From NCBI GenBank assembly GCA_016715245.1, contig JADKAS010000004.1, positions 227,400 through 291,399 of the forward strand: a DNA stretch of 64,000 bases, read 5' to 3'. Below the pieces are notes generated by a model. It saw only the letters and a program-made list of their open reading frames with translations. It was not told the origin of the DNA and did not search any database. This document shows, piece by piece, positions 36,859 to 45,932 of the stretch. Both the position numbers and the translations under genes were made by a program. The stretch comes from Saprospiraceae bacterium. GTDB taxonomy: Bacteria > Bacteroidota > Bacteroidia > Chitinophagales > Saprospiraceae. The number at the start of each line of letters is the position of its first letter. Within the stretch, counting starts at the first letter, position 1.

Positions 36859-37464
36859 TTAAACCTGATCGGAATGATTCTGATAGTCTGTATGTGCTTC
36901 CTTGCCGAAAAAATCAAATGAAGTACCCATGTCAAGCTCTTTTCCTTCTTTATTAACAATGGTGAGATCTGCTGCCATTCCCCTGCTGTGTACAGAACCT
37001 TTATAAGGAGGTGTTACATAATTGGGATTCGGCATAATTTTCCACAATTTTTCCTGCGATGATGCAGGCCGGTAACAATCAAATAATTTAATTCCAAATC
37101 CATAGCGCTCCTTTAAATCTTCATGTATAGCAATAATTTTTTTGGCAACTTCTTTCCTGAAAAAACATCTGGGGCAATCATATATCTGCTGCTTAGTAAA
37201 GTTATTTTCGGTTGCATATCTGATGTCCAAAATAATTCCAAGGGTATCTGCAACGATTTCCAAATATTTTTCAGGAACGTTTTCAGACGAATATTTCTTT
37301 AAGGTTTCTTTTTTTTCAGGTTGCCCAACGACAGGTTGTACTGATTTTTTGGTATCAGGAACTTCCCTGATGACATCAACTTCAGTTTTGTTTTTACCAT
37401 TGTTCTCTTTTTTACATTGAATAAAAAATATAGAAAAAAACAAAACCAATATTATCCTCATCAT
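36859..37464 (-). CDS. D-alanyl-D-alanine dipeptidase (VanX/DdpX family), interrupted by a stop codon
   Basis: M15D zinc dipeptidase that cleaves D-Ala-D-Ala, with an N-terminal lipoprotein-like signal (LFFSIFFIQC, Cys17 region) that suggests envelope location. Visible core: DIRYATENNFTKQQIYDCPRCFFRKEVA, the zinc motif SVHSRGMAADLT (S-x-H-x6-D), and FDFFGKEAHTDYQ. The frame stops at TAA 36859-36861 in the T3A7 run. Beyond it, in the same frame, the missing catalytic tail is intact (36730-36858). The full gene would be 36730-37464, 244 residues. Either a nonsense change AAA to TAA or a paired run-length error would explain it. In non-resistant bacteria such enzymes recycle peptidoglycan dipeptide. 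Confidence 0.85.
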   Translation of the reverse strand: MMRIILVLFFSIFFIQCKKENNGKNKTEVDVIREVPDTKKSVQPVVGQPEKKETLKKYSSENVPEKYLEIVADTLGIILDIRYATENNFTKQQIYDCPRCFFRKEVAKKIIAIHEDLKERYGFGIKLFDCYRPASSQEKLWKIMPNPNYVTPPYKGSVHSRGMAADLTIVNKEGKELDMGTSFDFFGKEAHTDYQNHSDQV

Positions 37465-37524
37465 TATCTTTTATTAAAATTTTATTACTTTAAAAGACTT
37501 GCCACTTTTGATTCTTAAAATTTT

Positions 37525-38142
37525 TTACAACAAATTCACTAACCTTTTATTCATCCAATCTATTTGTTTGGTGTAATATTTTCCACGGTTGATAACTCTG
37601 GTCAAACCGGATAGAAAAATAGTCGCCCGATGAGGAAATGGTTTGTCAAGTTTCTGCAATTCTTTATTGACAAGCACATATTGATCCTGATTATCCCCTG
37701 AAATCAATAAATAATATGTATTATTTTTACACAACAAAGTAGGGTCAATTTCTGCTTTTTCATTAAAAAATACTTCATTTTTCCCTTTCAGAAAAACATT
37801 GTAATTACTGTCAGGCATGATAAGAAACGGAGAAAATGTGTATTTATTTTTTAATGCTGAATATAAGGCTGTAAACCGGATTTTGTTCAGCTCCTCAGCT
37901 GCTGCCAATTCTTTAGTAAAATTTTTTCTCGTCTTTTCGTTTTGTGAGGTCTTTATCCTGTTTTGAAGATAACGAATTTTGGGCCCATTTACGGGAAACC
38001 TCACAATCAATACACTTTCGTGTAAATTTTTTGCCGCTGATTTTGCATTTTCAAGATCAACGTATTGAGCCAATAGTTCATAAGGTTGGAAAAAACCATG
38101 AACAAATAAATATAATAAAAGTATATATGACTTTTTCATCAT
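37525..38142 (-). CDS. Exported protein of unknown function
   Basis: A 205-residue protein with a signal peptide (MMKKSYILLLYLFVHGFFQPYELLAQ) and no motif that I recognise. It has a basic helical segment (NRIKTSQNEKTRKNFTKELAAAEELNKIRF) followed by beta-rich sequence (YTFSPFLIMPDSNYNVFL, YYLLISGDNQDQYVL). It lies 60 bases upstream of the dipeptidase gene on the same strand. Probably periplasmic. Gap 38143-38428 separates it from the divergent MoxR gene and is AT-rich, without a promoter I can assign. Confidence 0.7.
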   Translation of the reverse strand: MMKKSYILLLYLFVHGFFQPYELLAQYVDLENAKSAAKNLHESVLIVRFPVNGPKIRYLQNRIKTSQNEKTRKNFTKELAAAEELNKIRFTALYSALKNKYTFSPFLIMPDSNYNVFLKGKNEVFFNEKAEIDPTLLCKNNTYYLLISGDNQDQYVLVNKELQKLDKPFPHRATIFLSGLTRVINRGKYYTKQIDWMNKRLVNLL

Positions 38143-38428
38143 GCGAAGTTAAAATTAAGTTAATAACCGAGGTACTTTCTTTTTACAATTTTGTCAAAAT
38201 TAATTTTGTCAGCCGTTTCATAAAGTTCTTACAGTAATTCGATTTTAATTTTAACTGAAACCTGATAAAAACTCTTTTCTCCGCCGGATTATTTTAATAT
38301 TTTCGGATAAAACGATTTGAAATGTCTAATTTTGTCCACTTTTGAAATAAATATATTCAAAAAAGAAGTATACTTTAACGTTTTCAACACCGTTTAATAT
38401 TTGCTTTGAACCTAAAAATTAACCATGT

Positions 38429-39430
38429 ATGATTAATACATCCTTTGACCTAGAACTGTTGCAGCAGCAAATCCAGTTGGACAGTGCTTTTGTCTCTGAC
38501 CTGGAAAAAGAAATTTCAAAAAGTCTTGTCGGTCAAAAATATATGGTCGACAGGTTGATTTTAGGACTTTTGGCACAAGGTCATGTTTTACTGGAAGGTA
38601 TGCCCGGACTGGCAAAAACGCTTGCCATCAAAACTTTGGCTGCGGCTATCAATGCAAAATTCAGCAGAATTCAATTTACACCTGATTTGCTTCCGGCGGA
38701 TATTATAGGTACCATGGTGTATAATCCGGGGCAAAATGAATTTTCGGTAAGAAAAGGGCCGGTTTTTGCAAATTTTATTTTGGCAGATGAAATAAACCGC
38801 GCTCCGGCCAAAGTACAAAGTGCTCTTTTGGAAGCAATGCAGGAAAAACAAGTCACCATCGGAAAAGAAAGTTTCAAGTTGGAAGAACCTTTTTTGGTGT
38901 TGGCTACACAAAACCCGATAGAACAGGAAGGAACTTATCCGCTTCCTGAAGCACAGGTAGATCGTTTTATGTTCAAAATTCACCTTAATTACCCTGAAAG
39001 AGAAGAAGAAAGGGACATTATCAGAAAATTTATTTCAGGGGAAACTACACAGACCATAAACCCTGTTGTATCTATACAAACTATCATAAAAGCAAGGGAG
39101 TCTGTGAAAAAGATCTATATGGATGAAAAAATCGAAAATTATATCCTTGATCTGGTTTTTGCCACCCGTAATCCAGAAAAATATAACATAAAAGAAGTAA
39201 AAGACCTCCTGGTTTTCGGGGCTTCTCCCAGAGCCAGTATTTATCTTGCCGTGGCGTCAAAAGCGCACGCCTTTATGCAAAGAAGGGGTTTTGTCCTTCC
39301 GGAAGATGTTCGCAATGTTGCCAAAGATATCCTCAGGCACAGAATAGGTTTAAGTTATGAAGCCGAGGCAGAAAACATTACTCAGGATGATATTATCCAA
39401 AAAATTGTAAACGCTGTTGAAGTGCCATAA
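38429..39430 (+). CDS. MoxR-family AAA+ ATPase
   Basis: A 333-residue AAA+ ATPase of the MoxR group, chaperones that activate or assemble partner proteins with von Willebrand factor A domains. Walker A is GMPGLAKT, Walker B is FILADEINRAPAKVQSALLEAMQEKQV, sensor 1 is LATQNPIEQEGTYPLPEAQVDRF, and a helical lid follows. It starts the Bat operon (DUF58, BatD-like, BatA, BatB), all on the plus strand with tight spacing. The ATG is at 38429. Confidence 0.95.
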   Translation: MINTSFDLELLQQQIQLDSAFVSDLEKEISKSLVGQKYMVDRLILGLLAQGHVLLEGMPGLAKTLAIKTLAAAINAKFSRIQFTPDLLPADIIGTMVYNPGQNEFSVRKGPVFANFILADEINRAPAKVQSALLEAMQEKQVTIGKESFKLEEPFLVLATQNPIEQEGTYPLPEAQVDRFMFKIHLNYPEREEERDIIRKFISGETTQTINPVVSIQTIIKARESVKKIYMDEKIENYILDLVFATRNPEKYNIKEVKDLLVFGASPRASIYLAVASKAHAFMQRRGFVLPEDVRNVAKDILRHRIGLSYEAEAENITQDDIIQKIVNAVEVP

Positions 39431-39450
39431 ACCGGTTATTTCTGCCCGAC

Positions 39451-40155
39451 ATGAGATATTTTAATCTGATTTTAATTTTGCTACCGGTATTTTTTACCAT
39501 GACGCTCACCGGACAAACGCACCATTCATCTCTGGATGTCAGGGAAGAGATTAAATCATTATTCGACAAAAAAATAAAAAATGTTTGGGTAGTACTTATC
39601 AGCGGCAAACTTGACGACACTTACGTTGTGGATATGGCTTATGGCACCGATGGCCGTATTTGCAAAGGATTTTATTTCTTAAGAAGTAGTGGTGAAAGAT
39701 TTGAAATCGAAGGGGAAGAAGTAAATGGACAACTTGTATTGGTAGAATCCACAAACAAAGGGAAATCCACAGGTTTTATTGTTGGTAAATTTGACGGCCA
39801 GAATTTTAACGGACAATGGATGAACATTAAAAAAAACTATTTCTTACCAATTTCAGGACAAAACGTTGAAAAATTTGATGATTTTCATCCCGTTCTGTGT
39901 GATGCAAGAGCTTGGCATTACTATTATAAAGGTAAAATTGACAATGAAGAAGTCAACATTTATATTGACAAAAACGACAATAAATATTTTATTTACTATA
40001 AATATAAAAACACAGTTGGTCGTGACACGCTGATTAATTCCAGCAATAATGATGCATTGGTTTTTTCTATGACCGATGATTTTGAAGCAATTTTAACAAA
40101 AGACGCATTAGATTATATAGTGCTTGAAAAAAAGAAAATTTTCAAAACTTTCTGA
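39451..40155 (+). CDS. Unknown exported protein of the Bat operon, 5' fragment (frameshifted)
   Basis: First 234 residues of a secreted protein: signal peptide (MRYFNLILILLPVFFTMTLTGQ), then a sequence I do not recognise, with three beta-rich repeats such as GFIVGKFDGQNFNGQWMN and YYYKGKIDNEEVNIYIDKNDNKYF. It sits 20 bases after the MoxR gene. The frame ends at 40155, but one more A in the seven-A run 40127-40133 continues into the next frame (KKENFQNFLIKR). The resulting single protein spans 39451-40760, 436 residues. Confidence 0.75.
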   Translation: MRYFNLILILLPVFFTMTLTGQTHHSSLDVREEIKSLFDKKIKNVWVVLISGKLDDTYVVDMAYGTDGRICKGFYFLRSSGERFEIEGEEVNGQLVLVESTNKGKSTGFIVGKFDGQNFNGQWMNIKKNYFLPISGQNVEKFDDFHPVLCDARAWHYYYKGKIDNEEVNIYIDKNDNKYFIYYKYKNTVGRDTLINSSNNDALVFSMTDDFEAILTKDALDYIVLEKKKIFKTF

Positions 40156-40223
40156 TAAAAAGGATATCCTCAACTGATTTTGAATGTTATGAATTCGCAA
40201 ATTTCACAACCCTTATTGAGACC

Positions 40224-40760
40224 ATGAGGCCGGTAGTAAAAAATCAGAAATTTGTCAAGTGGCTGGATCATGAGTTTTCTTCCTGGCACGAATCAGGCAA
40301 TAAAAAATTTAAAATTAATTCCGATGAGTCTCTTTCTAATGAAAAAAGATACAAAGATGTAGGCTACGGATGGGTGGAAATTTCGTATGTAACAGATGAA
40401 TATATAAGTGGAAATGTTTTTACCCAATCTTCATGGAAAAAGGGTACCGGAAAAAAAGGTTTCATTTTTGACTTAAAATCAAATAAACTCCTGGACCCTG
40501 TGCCCTGGATCCTTCAGTCTCTTGAAAACAATCATGTTTTGGACTCATTAATCTCATTAAAAAAAGAAGGTTTAACATACGCTGATAAAAAGTTAAATAA
40601 CTGGGTCTCCGAACAAAAATTTGACAATGTTATTTTAAAGAAAGAAGGAATTTCTTTTCAGACAGGATTTAGTACTGTTTACGGAGAGTATGAATTTATT
40701 TTGTTTTATGAAGAATTAAAACCTTTTTGTAAAAACAGAACTGCCTTGAAAAATTTTTGA
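40224..40760 (+). CDS. Unknown exported protein of the Bat operon, 3' fragment (frameshifted)
   Basis: Second half of the 39451 gene. The frame is open well before the ATG at 40224 (from about 40126), encoding SSTDFECYEFANFTTLIE, so this ATG is internal. The sequence (KFVKWLDHEFSSWHESGN, KDVGYGWVEISYVTDEYISGNVF, FQTGFSTVYGEYEFILFYEEL) looks like a beta-sandwich domain and has no family motif that I know. It ends 2 bases before the DUF58 gene. Confidence 0.75.
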   Translation: MRPVVKNQKFVKWLDHEFSSWHESGNKKFKINSDESLSNEKRYKDVGYGWVEISYVTDEYISGNVFTQSSWKKGTGKKGFIFDLKSNKLLDPVPWILQSLENNHVLDSLISLKKEGLTYADKKLNNWVSEQKFDNVILKKEGISFQTGFSTVYGEYEFILFYEELKPFCKNRTALKNF

Positions 40761-40762
40761 TA

Positions 40763-41635
40763 ATGGATACAGCTACCATTTTAAAAAAAGTCAAAAAACT
40801 GGAAATAAAAACCAGGGCTATCATCAAAGACTTATTTGCCGGGGACTATCACAGTGCATTCAAAGGTAAAGGAATGTCGTTCAGTGAGGTCCGTGAATAC
40901 AGTTACGGAGATGATATCAGGAATATTGATTGGAACGTAACAGCAAGAAATAATGTACCTTTTGTCAAAGTTTTTGAAGAAGAAAGAGAACTTACCATCA
41001 TGTTGCTCATAGATATGTCCGCATCCAATCTCTTCGGAACACAAAATGTCCTTAAAAAAGACCTGATAACAGAAATTTGTGCCGTTCTTGCATTTTCTGC
41101 ATTGGGAAATCAAGACAAGGTCGGAGCTGTTTTTTTTACGGACAGGATTGAAAAATACATTCCACCTAAAAAGGGAAAACAAAATGTACTTAAAATCATT
41201 CGCGAAATGATTTTATTTGAACCCACAGGAAAAAAAACTGATTTGAATATAGGACTGCATTTTCTTAACAATATTCAAAAAAAGAAAGCCGTCTGCTTTA
41301 TTATTTCAGACTTTATGTCTCCGCCATTTGAAAAGTATTTGCGTTTGTCGGGAAAAAAACATGATGTCATCGGATTACACATTTTTGATGAAAGAGAAAA
41401 AGAATTGCCTGATATTGGTATTCTGAAAATCATAAACCCTGAAACAGGAAAGAAGCAGATCCTGGACACCACATCTTCAAAAGTAAGGTTGTTTTTTAAA
41501 AATGAATTTGTACATCATACAGATCAACTTGAAAAAATATTTTCAACAGTTTCTATGGATCTGATTTCTTTGTCTACTTCAGATTCTTATATTTTAAAAC
41601 TTCATGCTTTTTTCAAAAAAAGATCAAAAAGATGA
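40763..41635 (+). CDS. DUF58-domain protein (Bat operon)
   Basis: A ~291-residue protein with the DUF58 signature GDYHSAFKGKGMSFSEVREYSYGDDIRNIDWNVTAR, followed by a von Willebrand A-like fold (LTIMLLIDMSASNLFGT with a DxSxS-type metal site). DUF58 proteins accompany MoxR and Bat proteins in most Bacteroidota and are thought to help assemble the envelope complex. ATG 40763 is used; the TTG at 40757 overlaps the upstream stop. The stop overlaps the next gene's ATG by 4 bases. Confidence 0.92.
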   Translation: MDTATILKKVKKLEIKTRAIIKDLFAGDYHSAFKGKGMSFSEVREYSYGDDIRNIDWNVTARNNVPFVKVFEEERELTIMLLIDMSASNLFGTQNVLKKDLITEICAVLAFSALGNQDKVGAVFFTDRIEKYIPPKKGKQNVLKIIREMILFEPTGKKTDLNIGLHFLNNIQKKKAVCFIISDFMSPPFEKYLRLSGKKHDVIGLHIFDEREKELPDIGILKIINPETGKKQILDTTSSKVRLFFKNEFVHHTDQLEKIFSTVSMDLISLSTSDSYILKLHAFFKKRSKR

Positions 41636-42690
41636 CGAAGGTCAAAAATATTTTACATTTAGCACATTATTTCCCCCTGAAACCCAATAGATCTATTTCG
41701 TTTTTGTTAAACCTTTTTTTATGTTGCTACGCTGGAATTATTATCGCTCAGCCTATTTGTGAACTTAAATCAGATAAAAAAACTGTTCTGATAGGTGAGC
41801 CCTTTGACATTACTTTTTCTCTGACATTAGATGATCCCAATACGGTTAAAAACCTAACCTATCAAAATATTAAAAACAGTTCCAATACTTTATTTGCAAA
41901 AGACAGTTCTTTCTTTGAACCAATGGCAGATATCGAACTTCTTTCCTCAGTACCTTGGAAAATAAATGAACTTTCTGAAGTCATACCATTACAAGATTTG
42001 TCAATCCTCAAAACAGGCAACCAAAAAAAGTATACAAATACTTTTACGTTTGCTATTTACAATCCGGGTATTTTTTTGATTCCCTGCCCATTATTGGACA
42101 GTATGGAAATAAAAAATGGATCCCAGATATTCATTGAAGTCACTGTACCCAGACAGGACAGTATTCAAAACATGGTAAAAGATACATTATATCCTATAAA
42201 ACCAATCATTATTGAACCTACTCACTGGACTGATTATTTGATTTATCTATACATCCTTCTCGCAGTTTTTATTTTTTATTTTATGTACAAATATTTTAAA
42301 AATAAGCCGGTAAAAAAAATGGAAACCGATACAATTCAACAAGTTCCTGTTAAATCAGCCTATGAAATTGCATTGGAAAAACTGAATGAACTGGAAGCCT
42401 CTAAAATGTGGGAAACTTCTGATCCTAAAGATTTTCAAACCTCGCTGACCTTTATTCTCAGAGAATATATCAAAAACAGATTTGACATTGATGCACCGGA
42501 AATGACAACTCATGAAACTATTGAAACCCTTAAAACAAATAATCTTGTTGATGCCGTCCTGCTCAATTCTGTAAGGAATATTTTATCCGTTTCAGATCTT
42601 GTAAAATTTGCAAAAGCAAAACCAACACAAGATATGTACCAACCATTTTTCGACAATTTGAGAGAGTTTATTGAAAAGTCAAAATCGTAA
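41632..42690 (+). CDS. Short BatD-like membrane protein (Bat operon)
   Basis: A 352-residue protein: N-terminal hydrophobic signal, a beta-sandwich extracytoplasmic domain (ELKSDKKTVLIGEPFDITFSLTLDD, similar to the first domain of BatD), one membrane helix near residues 200-222 (YLIYLYILLAVFIFYFMYKYF), then a cytoplasmic helical region (AYEIALEKLNELEASKMW, FILREYIKNRFDIDAPEMTTHE). The last part resembles DUF4381-type tails. The overlap with the DUF58 stop (ATGA) indicates translational coupling. It is about half the size of classical BatD, which may be encoded elsewhere. Confidence 0.8.
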   Translation: MTKVKNILHLAHYFPLKPNRSISFLLNLFLCCYAGIIIAQPICELKSDKKTVLIGEPFDITFSLTLDDPNTVKNLTYQNIKNSSNTLFAKDSSFFEPMADIELLSSVPWKINELSEVIPLQDLSILKTGNQKKYTNTFTFAIYNPGIFLIPCPLLDSMEIKNGSQIFIEVTVPRQDSIQNMVKDTLYPIKPIIIEPTHWTDYLIYLYILLAVFIFYFMYKYFKNKPVKKMETDTIQQVPVKSAYEIALEKLNELEASKMWETSDPKDFQTSLTFILREYIKNRFDIDAPEMTTHETIETLKTNNLVDAVLLNSVRNILSVSDLVKFAKAKPTQDMYQPFFDNLREFIEKSKS

Positions 42691-42695
42691 AGTAT

Positions 42696-43694
42696 ATGGA
42701 CTATATCCGACAATTTGATTTTGTTTATCCATGGGTATTGACCGGTATTCCTTTATTGATTGTTGCTGCTTGGTGGTATTTCAAAAAATTCAACCATCAA
42801 ATTTCATTAATCATTTTACCAACTGCTGGTAATCCAAAGGCACCTGAAACCTTAAAATCCAGGATGTATCCGTATCTGCCTGTTATGATCTGGACAGCAT
42901 TGATGTTTATGACAATAGCCCTGGCACGTCCCAGACTGCCTTTGAAAGAAGAAAAAATAAAAACAGAAGGTATAGATATAATGATGGTAATGGACCTTTC
43001 TACCAGTATGCTGGCAAAGGATTTTCAACCCAACAGAATGGAAGCGTGCAAAGAAATAGCCATAGATTTTGTAGAAAAAAGGAATAATGACAGAATTGGT
43101 GTGATAATTTTTGCCGGTGAAGCCTACACTTTATGTCCGGCCACTACGGATCACGCTGTAGTTAAAAATTTATTGTCTCAGATACAAATAGGCATTCTTG
43201 AGGATAAAACCGCAATTGGGATGGGACTTGCCACTGCAGTAAAAAGATTAAAAGATATTGAATCTAAGTCAAAAGTAATCATCTTATTAACCGATGGTGA
43301 AAACAACACGGGTTATATAGACCCGAAAACAGCGACAGAATTGGCCAAAACCTATAATATCAAAATATATTCAATTGCGGTGGGAACTATTGGAGTTGCC
43401 CTCATGCCAAGCAATATATTCGGCAGTGGAAATGATATTCCGGTTCAGGTCTCCATAGATACTGAATTATTAAAATATATTGCTTCCGAAACCAACGGCA
43501 AATTTTACAGAGCCACAGACAATGAAAGTCTGCAAAAAATTTATGAAGAAATAGATACTCTTGAAAAGACGGAAATCGAATTAAATCTTTATAAAAGATA
43601 CGCAGAAGCTTTCCCGGTATTTATCAGGATTGCTTTTGGACTGATGGTCCTTTTTTGGGTGTTGAAAAGTACTGTTTTTAAAAGTTTAAATTAA
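42696..43694 (+). CDS. batA: BatA, von Willebrand A-domain membrane protein
   Basis: A 332-residue inner-membrane protein with two N-terminal helices (residues ~15-30 and ~60-80), a von Willebrand factor A domain with MIDAS motif MVMDLSTSM, TTDHAVVKNLL and LLTDGENNTG, and a C-terminal helix (FPVFIRIAFGLMVLFWVLKSTVF). BatA belongs to the Bacteroides aerotolerance system; the molecular function remains unclear, with proposed roles in periplasmic stress tolerance. It starts 5 bases after the BatD-like stop. Confidence 0.93.
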   Translation: MDYIRQFDFVYPWVLTGIPLLIVAAWWYFKKFNHQISLIILPTAGNPKAPETLKSRMYPYLPVMIWTALMFMTIALARPRLPLKEEKIKTEGIDIMMVMDLSTSMLAKDFQPNRMEACKEIAIDFVEKRNNDRIGVIIFAGEAYTLCPATTDHAVVKNLLSQIQIGILEDKTAIGMGLATAVKRLKDIESKSKVIILLTDGENNTGYIDPKTATELAKTYNIKIYSIAVGTIGVALMPSNIFGSGNDIPVQVSIDTELLKYIASETNGKFYRATDNESLQKIYEEIDTLEKTEIELNLYKRYAEAFPVFIRIAFGLMVLFWVLKSTVFKSLN

Positions 43695-43699
43695 AAGTC

Positions 43700-45382
43700 A
43701 TGTTTCGATTTGAAAATCCTGAATACTTTTACTTAATCTGGGGCCTACTTTTTTTAATAATACTTCAGTATTTTTTTGACAAACAAAGCCAAAAAAGAAT
43801 ATTATTATTCGGGCAATCTGACATGGTATCCCAATTAAGAACCAAAAACAATTCAGGCACTTATAAGAACCAAAAAATTCTTTTTTTCCTTGGTTTGACT
43901 TTTCTTATGATTGCTCTGTCAAACCCCCAATGGGGAAATAAAAAAGAAGATATTAAAGTAGAAAGAGCAGATATTTATATTGCGCTGGACATTTCCAATA
44001 GTATGAACGCTACGGACATAATACCTTCCAGACTTGAGAAAGCCAAAAAATTTACCTCTGATTTAATAAACTATTTCAAAGGCAACAGGATTGGACTCAT
44101 ATTTTTTGCGGGAAATGCCTATCTGCAAATGCCCCTTACCGTCGACTACGCCTCTGCCCTGATGTATGTCAAAACGATTCAAACCTCCATGGCACCCACA
44201 CAGGGAAGTTCAATCGGAGAAGCTATAGCTTTGTCCCACAAATTTGATGACAATAAAGAACCTTCACAAAAAGCTTTAATCATCATATCTGACGGAGACG
44301 ATCATGACGGAGATGCAGAGTCAGAAGCTAAAAAATTTTCAAAAAAAGGAAATGTGATATTTACCGTTGGTGTAGGTACTGAAAAAGGCAGTACTATTCC
44401 AATACTAAGTGATGAAGGAGAAGATCTGGCAAGAGAAGATGATGGTCAACCGGCCATATCAAAACTTAATTTTCCAAAACTAAAAAGTATCGCTTCTGCA
44501 GGCAAAGGAAATGCTTTTGTTTTGGATGATGTAGGTATCATTTATTCAAAAATCCAAAAAAAACTGGATTTGTTGCAAAAACAGCACGCAGAGATGTATT
44601 CCTACAGTGATTTTAACAGTTATTTTTTCATTTTTGTCCTGTTGGCATTTATTTGTTTTGTTGGAATGTTATTTGACCTAAAAATTCCGGGTAAATGGTC
44701 TTATATAATTCTTTTGATGATTTTTTCATCTCAAAAATCCCAGACTCAATCTTCACACAACTTACTCAAAAATGGTGACAAACTCTATGGTATGAACCGT
44801 TTTCTGGAAGCTGAAAGACAATACGAAGAAGCAGGAAAAAAAGAACCCACTTTTAATTCTTTTTACAACCGGGGAAATGCGCTGTACCAACAAAACAAAT
44901 ACAGCAAAGCTGAACAGGTGTATTCAGATGCTATAACCAAAAGCGACAAACCCGAAGATTTGTATAAACTTTACCACAATCTGGGTAATTCGTTTTATAA
45001 CCAACAAAAATATAAAGAAAGTGTAAACGCCTACAAAAGTGCGCTTAAGTATAATTCTACAGACAAAGAAACTATTGAAAATCTTCTCAAAGCGCGTAAA
45101 AAATATCAGGAACAGAAAAAACAAGATAAACAAAATCAAAACAAGAACGAAAAATCGGATGAAAAAAAGGATTCAGACGAACAAAAAAACAGCGATCAAA
45201 ACAGTCCTTCAAAAGACAATAATGAAGAAAAAAAACCAAAAAATAATCCAAAAAACACAGAAAACCTGAGCAAAGAAGAAGCCGAAAAATTGATGGAGAT
45301 AATAGAAAATGAGGATAAAAAAGTCAATAAAAAAATCAGGAGAGGTGACGGACAACAAAAAGTACCCCAAAAACCCTGGTAA
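43700..45382 (+). CDS. batB: BatB-BatC fusion: von Willebrand A domain plus TPR region
   Basis: A 560-residue protein joining two Bat components. Residues ~1-330 are BatB-like: two N-terminal membrane helices, a VWA domain with MIDAS YIALDISNSM and IIISDGDDHDG, then a helix (YFFIFVLLAFICFVGMLFDL). A second hydrophobic helix (WSYIILLMIFSSQ) leads into a BatC-like TPR domain with three repeats (GDKLYGMNRFLEAERQYEEA, FYNRGNALYQQNKYSKAEQVY, YHNLGNSFYNQQKYKESVNAY) and a highly charged Lys/Glu/Asp/Asn-rich tail. In many Bacteroidota BatB and BatC are separate genes; the fusion fits a model where VWA and TPR parts work together across the inner membrane. It is the last gene of the operon as seen here. 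Confidence 0.92.
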   Translation: MFRFENPEYFYLIWGLLFLIILQYFFDKQSQKRILLFGQSDMVSQLRTKNNSGTYKNQKILFFLGLTFLMIALSNPQWGNKKEDIKVERADIYIALDISNSMNATDIIPSRLEKAKKFTSDLINYFKGNRIGLIFFAGNAYLQMPLTVDYASALMYVKTIQTSMAPTQGSSIGEAIALSHKFDDNKEPSQKALIIISDGDDHDGDAESEAKKFSKKGNVIFTVGVGTEKGSTIPILSDEGEDLAREDDGQPAISKLNFPKLKSIASAGKGNAFVLDDVGIIYSKIQKKLDLLQKQHAEMYSYSDFNSYFFIFVLLAFICFVGMLFDLKIPGKWSYIILLMIFSSQKSQTQSSHNLLKNGDKLYGMNRFLEAERQYEEAGKKEPTFNSFYNRGNALYQQNKYSKAEQVYSDAITKSDKPEDLYKLYHNLGNSFYNQQKYKESVNAYKSALKYNSTDKETIENLLKARKKYQEQKKQDKQNQNKNEKSDEKKDSDEQKNSDQNSPSKDNNEEKKPKNNPKNTENLSKEEAEKLMEIIENEDKKVNKKIRRGDGQQKVPQKPW

Positions 45383-45542
45383 AAGTTTGGAGTACGTCCG
45401 GAATTAACAATTCTGCCCAAATTTTGAACCAAACCAGAGAGTTATAACATTCATTTTGTTTGTAAAGACATAAGGGTTCTTGCACCTGTTTTCCATTACT
45501 TTTATGATTTTTATCTTTTGGTTTTTGGTTTAAGATCAGATT

Positions 45543-45704
45543 ATCGTAGCATCTTCGCTGCGATGAATACATGTGTTTCCGTTAAAAAAAAATACTTGCC
45601 AGAGGCAAAAAAAAAATACCTAAGCTCAGCGAGGATGCTAAGCTTATCGTTCAAACTAATTTTGTTTTGAATCCCCCGATCATCGTAGCGTCTTCGCTAC
45701 GATG
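45543..45704. repeat. Cluster of three REP-like palindromes in a 550-base gap without genes
   Basis: Three stem-loops lie in 45383-45932. At 45543-45564, arms ATCGTAGCA and CGCTGCGAT surround TCTT. At 45621-45646, arms TAAGCTCAGC and GCTAAGCTTA surround GAGGAT. At 45681-45704, arms CATCGTAGCG and CGCTACGATG surround TCTT and pair perfectly. The first and third are near-identical copies. This is the form of REP elements mobilised by Y1 (REP-associated) transposases; no transposase is in the window. The rest of the gap shows no gene. Confidence 0.65.
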
Positions 45705-45932
45705 TAGTTTATCAGTGCTTCCGGTAAAAAGGTGTATTTGGCCTGGGAAAAAGCTGTCATTACTACCCCCCATCAAACCAAACAAAAACTATTCTTCAGT
45801 AATTACAGAAACTGTAGACTTGCGTAAAAATAGGACAATTTAAAAATTAACATTTAAAGCACTTCCACAGTATTATGGATAAGTAATCCTACTCTATACC
45901 GGACAGCAGGTCAGTGCGTCTTGCTAAAACAT

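Noticed and set aside
35772..37464. VanX-type dipeptidase next to a D-2-hydroxyacid dehydrogenase, like vancomycin-resistance vanH and vanX
   Set aside because: No VanA-type D-Ala-D-Lac ligase or VanRS pair is present, the dehydrogenase resembles phosphoglycerate dehydrogenase, and Gram-negative envelopes already exclude vancomycin. The adjacency is more likely due to peptidoglycan recycling or chance.
45383..45932. CRISPR-like array or insertion-sequence remnant
   Set aside because: Repeats are palindromic, only 22-26 bases, unevenly spaced and without spacers or a transposase frame.
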